Positions 60,710-64,000 of a stretch of DNA of 64,000 bases are shown piece by piece; position 1 is the first letter of the stretch, and each line of letters begins with the position of its first letter. The position numbers were made by a program, and so were the translations under genes. The stretch spans positions 77,934 through 141,933 of the forward strand of contig JAVERC010000004.1 in the NCBI GenBank assembly GCA_034007295.1, given 5' to 3'. Below the pieces are notes generated by a model. The model saw only the letters and a list, made by a program, of their open reading frames with translations, was not told where the DNA came from and searched no databases. The DNA comes from JACKCP01 sp034007295. Its GTDB lineage: Bacteria > Desulfobacterota > Desulfobacteria > Desulfobacterales > JACKCP01.

Positions 60710-60837
60710 GTGATTGGCCGAACACGGTGATTTTGTTTAAGTTTAAGGGAAAATTCAGACTTTAAAATATGTGGGCTATTTGAGATTAAATTTTGAATCT
60801 TACTTTAAGAATAATAAAGATTGTTTTTGTTCAGCAG
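60710..60837 (+). mobile_element. Element A copy 9 (diverged)
   Basis: A copy of about 128 bp from GTGATTGGCCGAACACG to TGTTCAGCAG, shorter and more diverged than the rest. Flanking 7-mers CTAGCTG (60703-60709) and CTGGCAA (60838-60844) match only partly. It lies between the 65-residue gene and the 5S-like gene and may split their transcript. Confidence 0.65.
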
Positions 60838-60875
60838 CTGGCAAAATTTATTTTGGGATAATAGGTGAATAAATT

Positions 60876-62813
60876 ATGAATCATATAGAAATTTGCGATT
60901 CAACTTTAACAGATGGGTTTCAGCTTTTGTTTTCGGCAATGGGAAGGACCCCTGATATGGTTCTCATGGCAAGGCTTATTGATGAAGCTGGTTATAGCAG
61001 TGTTGAAATATCAGGGAATGCTTCTTTTGATATCCCTCACAGGTATTTAAATGAAGATCCTTGGGAAAGGATTAGGCTTCTTGTAAGAGCATTGAGAAAA
61101 ACAAAAGTTTCAATGGTCTTGAGGGGAAAAGGACTTGTTGGATATTATCCCTGTCCTGAAGATGTTATAAATGCCTTTATTGAAAGGGTAAGTGCTAATA
61201 AAATAAATATAATTAAATTGTTTGATCCATTAAATGATACAGATAATCTTGTTTCAATGGGGAAAAAAATAAAATCTGAAGGTATTTTGCTCCAGGGAGG
61301 CCTGCATTACAGTCTTACTTCATCAGGGGGATGGTTGAATGAAAGTGTTTATAATTTTAAATACTATTTGGAAAAAGCCCTTAAATTTCAGGATATGGGA
61401 GCAGACAGCCTTTGTATAAAAGACAGTATGGGCATAATGACTCCATTTGACTGTTTTGAGCTTGTTTCAAGACTAAGAGATAAAATATCTCTTCCAATTT
61501 TTATTCATTCAAGATGCAGTTCAGGAATGGGGCAAATGACTGTTCTTAAGGCCTGTGAAGCAGGTGCAAAAGGGGTTGACACCTGTATTTCAGTTTTTTC
61601 TGGAAGAAATTCGCTTCCTGCAGCAGAACCCTTGGTAAAGGCACTTTCAACCCAATTTGGGCAGGTTAGCCCTGATTTAAAAAAACTTGATGAAACAGCA
61701 GAGTTTCTTGAAGAGGAAATAATACCTAAATACAGATTGTTTATGAATGAAAATAAAGTTTCACATATTGACTGCAAAATTCTTAGCGGAAATATTCCTG
61801 AAAAAATAATTTCTTTTATGAAATTAAGACTTAATGAGGGCTCTAACGATCAAAAGTTATGGGAAGCAATTGAAAAAATACCTTTAATAAGAAAAGATAT
61901 AGGCCAGATTCCTTTTGTGAGCCCTGCTTCATATTTGATCGCAATTCAAGCCCTTAATAATGCAGTCCATGATGAAAAAGACGGAGAATATAAAGTTATT
62001 GCAGAACAGATTTCTGAGCTTGTAAAGGGAACTTTTGGTAAAACACCAAAAGAAATTTCTCCAGAACTTAAAGCAAAAATTGAAGACCTTTATCCGGAAA
62101 ACCGGGATAATTTTGAAAAAAAAGTTTTAAATCTTACAGAAGCTGCAAAAAATATTAAGGGTCTTGCAGCAGATGTAGAAGACGAGCTTATTTATGCAAT
62201 TTTTCCAAAAACAGGCAAAAAGTTTTTAAAATGGAAATATCACAAGGAAGAGCCCCCAAAGGAATCTTTGCCAATTTCTCTGAAAGAAGCAAAAGAACGC
62301 TTGGAAAAGTTAAGAAGAATAAAGGAAGGACGAGCCTTTGATGAGGAAATAAGGGAAATTCCAAAAAAAGGCCCTAAAACAAGAACTTTTAATGTTTTTG
62401 TTGGAGACGAATATTTTGAGGTCTCTGTAGATCCTGGAAGCCAGCCGTTTATATCCTATTCTTTGCCTAATTCAGACAATTTAATTGAAAATAAAAAAAA
62501 TGAAAAACCTGTTAAAAAAACTGTAAAAGAAATTGAAATAAGGGATGTTTCTAAGGGGAAAAGTTTAGAATTAAAAGAAAATTCTGATTTTATTTTTATT
62601 AAGGCCCCAATGCCTGGATCAATAGTTTCTCTCAGAAAAAAAGATGGAGAGCATGTAAGAGAAGGCGAAATAATTCTTGTTTTGGAAGCCATGAAAATGG
62701 AAAATCCGATAAGTTCGCCTGTTGAGGGAATTATAACTGAAGTAAGATGCAAAGGGGGAGATCAGGTGCCAAAGGATTTTATTCTTTGCGTAATTGATAA
62801 AAATAATTCTTAA
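60876..62813 (+). CDS. 5S-like biotin-dependent carboxyltransferase fused to a biotin carrier
   Basis: A 645-residue protein. Residues about 1-290 are a TIM-barrel carboxyltransferase domain like transcarboxylase 5S, pyruvate carboxylase CT and oxaloacetate decarboxylase alpha. The C-terminal part ends in a biotin carrier with Lys607 in EAMKMEN. The carbamylated-lysine site is retained (Lys182, CIKDSMG). Two marks depart from the family: the usual R-D-A-H-Q metal/substrate stretch reads TDGFQ (12-16), and the H-x-H metal pair reads HSR (211-213). Substrate or activity may differ. AGGTGAATAAATT precedes the ATG. No biotin carboxylase domain is present. Confidence 0.85.
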   Translation: MNHIEICDSTLTDGFQLLFSAMGRTPDMVLMARLIDEAGYSSVEISGNASFDIPHRYLNEDPWERIRLLVRALRKTKVSMVLRGKGLVGYYPCPEDVINAFIERVSANKINIIKLFDPLNDTDNLVSMGKKIKSEGILLQGGLHYSLTSSGGWLNESVYNFKYYLEKALKFQDMGADSLCIKDSMGIMTPFDCFELVSRLRDKISLPIFIHSRCSSGMGQMTVLKACEAGAKGVDTCISVFSGRNSLPAAEPLVKALSTQFGQVSPDLKKLDETAEFLEEEIIPKYRLFMNENKVSHIDCKILSGNIPEKIISFMKLRLNEGSNDQKLWEAIEKIPLIRKDIGQIPFVSPASYLIAIQALNNAVHDEKDGEYKVIAEQISELVKGTFGKTPKEISPELKAKIEDLYPENRDNFEKKVLNLTEAAKNIKGLAADVEDELIYAIFPKTGKKFLKWKYHKEEPPKESLPISLKEAKERLEKLRRIKEGRAFDEEIREIPKKGPKTRTFNVFVGDEYFEVSVDPGSQPFISYSLPNSDNLIENKKNEKPVKKTVKEIEIRDVSKGKSLELKENSDFIFIKAPMPGSIVSLRKKDGEHVREGEIILVLEAMKMENPISSPVEGIITEVRCKGGDQVPKDFILCVIDKNNS

Positions 62814-62816
62814 ATT

Positions 62817-62848
62817 TTGTTCATTTTAAGAAAGATGAAAGATTTAAC
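62817..62848 (+). repeat. Short fragment of element A interior
   Basis: TGTTCATTTTAAGAAAGATG and the following AAAGATTTAAC match the part of element A just inside the TGATTGGCCG end. No terminus is attached, so it is a relic or a chance similarity. Confidence 0.4.
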
Positions 62849-62862
62849 AGCTGGAATAACAT

Positions 62863-62920
62863 AAACCTAAATTGAGCATTTCATATTTTTAAATTAAGAA
62901 ATTTTTAATGAATCAAGCTT
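62863..62920. repeat. Element B partial copy 5 (left end), abutting element A copy 10
   Basis: AAACCTAAATTGAGCATTTC followed by ATATTTTTAAA matches the left end of element B. Element A copy 10 starts within a few bases of where the match ends. Confidence 0.5.
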
Positions 62921-62925
62921 ATTTA

Positions 62926-63060
62926 CTGATTGATCGAAAACGAGAATTTTTTGTTCAGTTCAAGTGAAAAATTTAACCTTTAGGATAAATTTAGTATTTT
63001 GAGGATTAAATTTTGATTCTGACTTAAGAATGGACAAAAAAGGCCGTTTTCGTTCAGCAG
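62926..63060 (+). mobile_element. Element A copy 10
   Basis: A 135-bp plus-orientation copy from CTGATTGATCGAAAACG to GTTTTCGTTCAGCAG. Flanking 7-mers TTATTTA (62919-62925) and CTAATTA (63061-63067) agree at 5 of 7 positions. It lies between the 5S-like gene and the PilZ gene. Confidence 0.8.
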
Positions 63061-63171
63061 CTAATTACTGATTTGCTTTTAAATTTAATATTTAGTATAA
63101 AAAGAGAACTATAATTTATTTAAAATAAACTGATTACTTTTTCTGAATGCTGTTTAGTCGGGATATAAAAA

Positions 63172-63540
63172 ATGACAGATAAAAAACCAGAAAGAAGAAA
63201 ATCTGCTAGGGTGTTCCTAAAGCCTGATATTGCTACAGCGCTTCTTAAATCTGACAAATTTTCAAGTGAAATATTTGCAAAAATTTTAAATGTAAGCGAA
63301 GGAGGATTTGGACTTGGCATCCAAAGGCAGAATGGAATTAAAATTTCACCAGGTGACAGTTTTGTAATAGAAGACATTCTAGGGAGAAAAGAACTTAGAA
63401 ACGATAAAAAAATTGTTGTTTTAGTCCGTTGGGTTCTTGATTATCAGGGGATGGGAAGCCTTGGAGCTGGATGTTCCTTTGAGGAAATAGACAGCAATTA
63501 TAAAAAAAAAATTAGCAAATTTATAGAAGATAATATTTAG
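63172..63540 (+). CDS. PilZ-domain c-di-GMP-binding protein
   Basis: A 122-residue single-domain PilZ protein. The c-di-GMP-binding marks are the arginine-rich start (PERRKSARVFL, R-x-x-x-R) and the N-x-S-x-G-G loop (NVSEGGFGLG). The C-terminal part (VRWVLDYQGMGSLGAGCSF) is typical of PilZ barrels. It has no partner domain, so it probably binds an outside effector. It is followed by an element B copy and then the right edge. Confidence 0.85.
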   Translation: MTDKKPERRKSARVFLKPDIATALLKSDKFSSEIFAKILNVSEGGFGLGIQRQNGIKISPGDSFVIEDILGRKELRNDKKIVVLVRWVLDYQGMGSLGAGCSFEEIDSNYKKKISKFIEDNI

Positions 63541-63710
63541 AGCCCAAAAAAATATTAATATTTTTCTATTTATTACCATTGCAATTTTCAAAAATTTTCA
63601 TATAAAAATTTTAAGCAGCAGATGTGAGTAAACTCAAAATCTGAATTTACAATTTTACAACATTTAATGCTATGGGGTAAAAGGCAGCAATTACAGCACC
63701 ATAATGGCTG

Positions 63711-63900
63711 AATAGACCCGTTCATATTTTTAAATTTAAAAAATTAATCAATTGAATCTATTATATCAAAAAATATGAAAATTTTTTGAGCATTCCAAGT
63801 TTGACGCATTTTATTGTTTAAATTGCATCACCCATAGCAAAAGTATAGCCTGATACAAATTGACATTATGTGCAGCAGACTTGAAAATTTTTCAATTTAG
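63711..63900. repeat. Element B copy 6
   Basis: The middle block TTTAAATTGCATCACCCATA and AAAAGTATAGCCTGATACAA matches copies 1 and 3 closely. The left end (AATAGACCCGTTCATATTTT) and right end (GAAAATTTTTCAATTTAG) are more diverged. Element A copy 11 begins directly at its right end. The stretch 63541-63710 is AT-rich with nothing else I can support. Confidence 0.55.
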
Positions 63901-63903
63901 TTA

Positions 63904-64000
63904 GTGATTGGCCGAAAACGAGAATTTTTTGTTCAGTTACGGAAGGTGAAAAATTTAACCTTCAGGATACATTGAGTATTTTGAGGATTAAATTTTGAAT
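63904..64000 (+). mobile_element. Element A copy 11 (cut by window end)
   Basis: GTGATTGGCCGAAAACGAG and the following interior match the consensus up to the right edge at ...GATTAAATTTTGAAT. It lies beside element B copy 6. Whether a 7-bp duplication flanks it cannot be seen. Confidence 0.8.

Noticed and set aside
63541..63710. AT-only dyad AAAAATATTAATATTTTT after the PilZ gene as terminator
   Set aside because: The stem is all A/T and too weak to support as a terminator.

Overview
The window comes from an AT-rich, mesophilic-looking sulfate-reducing bacterium, most likely of the Desulfobacterota (Desulfobacteraceae-like). The evidence is the aprBA-qmoABC dissimilatory sulfate-reduction locus, housekeeping genes in a typical deltaproteobacterial order, and a 12S/5S transcarboxylase-like pair of the kind used in propionate metabolism. 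No species can be named from the sequence alone. I found no tRNA, rRNA, CRISPR array or transposase gene.

Layout. 1-5 kb (minus strand): a MerR regulator cut by the window edge, a CoA-transferase with a MerR-type operator in its promoter, and a large hybrid histidine kinase with a periplasmic NMT1/THI5 sensor. 5.3-18 kb (minus): one long translation/RNA block, transcribed rimP-nusA-infB-rbfA-nrnA-truB-rpsO-pnp-M16 peptidase-dut-MBL hydrolase. 18-24.4 kb (minus): an HsdR_N-like protein, a nucleoside deaminase, infC-rpmI-rplT and pheS-pheT. 24.5-28.5 kb: dGTPase, three YkgJ-type cysteine-cluster proteins and an SDR protein. 29-36.8 kb (plus): aprB-aprA and qmoA-qmoB-qmoC, which carry electrons from the quinone pool to APS reductase. 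36.8-45.8 kb (plus): a membrane-anchored SUMF1-domain protein, an unknown membrane protein, then rplU-rpmA-obgE-proB-proA-nadD-rsfS-gpmI and a second HsdR_N-like protein. 47-58.8 kb: a signalling region with a diguanylate cyclase, cheR-cheA-cheD-HDOD-cheY-cheX-cheB, a receiver-Hpt protein and an HD-GYP protein. 59-62.8 kb: acyl-CoA carboxyltransferase (12S-like), a 65-residue protein, and a 5S-like carboxyltransferase fused to a biotin carrier. A PilZ protein follows.

The most interesting unannotated structure is a family of roughly 140-bp, near full-length palindromic elements (called element A here). There are about eleven full or partial copies, all outside the cores of genes. They end in TGATTGGCCG at one end and TGCTGAACG at the other. 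At least two copies have perfect 7-bp direct repeats at their ends (GATTTAG and TATTTAG), and others have imperfect ones. One copy sits inside a second repeat family (element B, about 190 bp), and another element B copy preserves a matching empty site. Element A therefore behaves like a non-autonomous miniature transposable element. Copies lie inside core operons (infC/rpmI, rpsO/pnp), at the 3' ends of genes, and just upstream of cheD, where one supplies a spurious upstream start codon.

Other points worth attention are an AUA start for infC, two HsdR_N-like paralogs that have lost the same catalytic acid, a 5S-like carboxyltransferase with an altered metal/substrate site, an SDR protein without the usual catalytic lysine, an HD-GYP protein with a degenerate receiver, and dyad symmetries upstream of aprB and qmoA.
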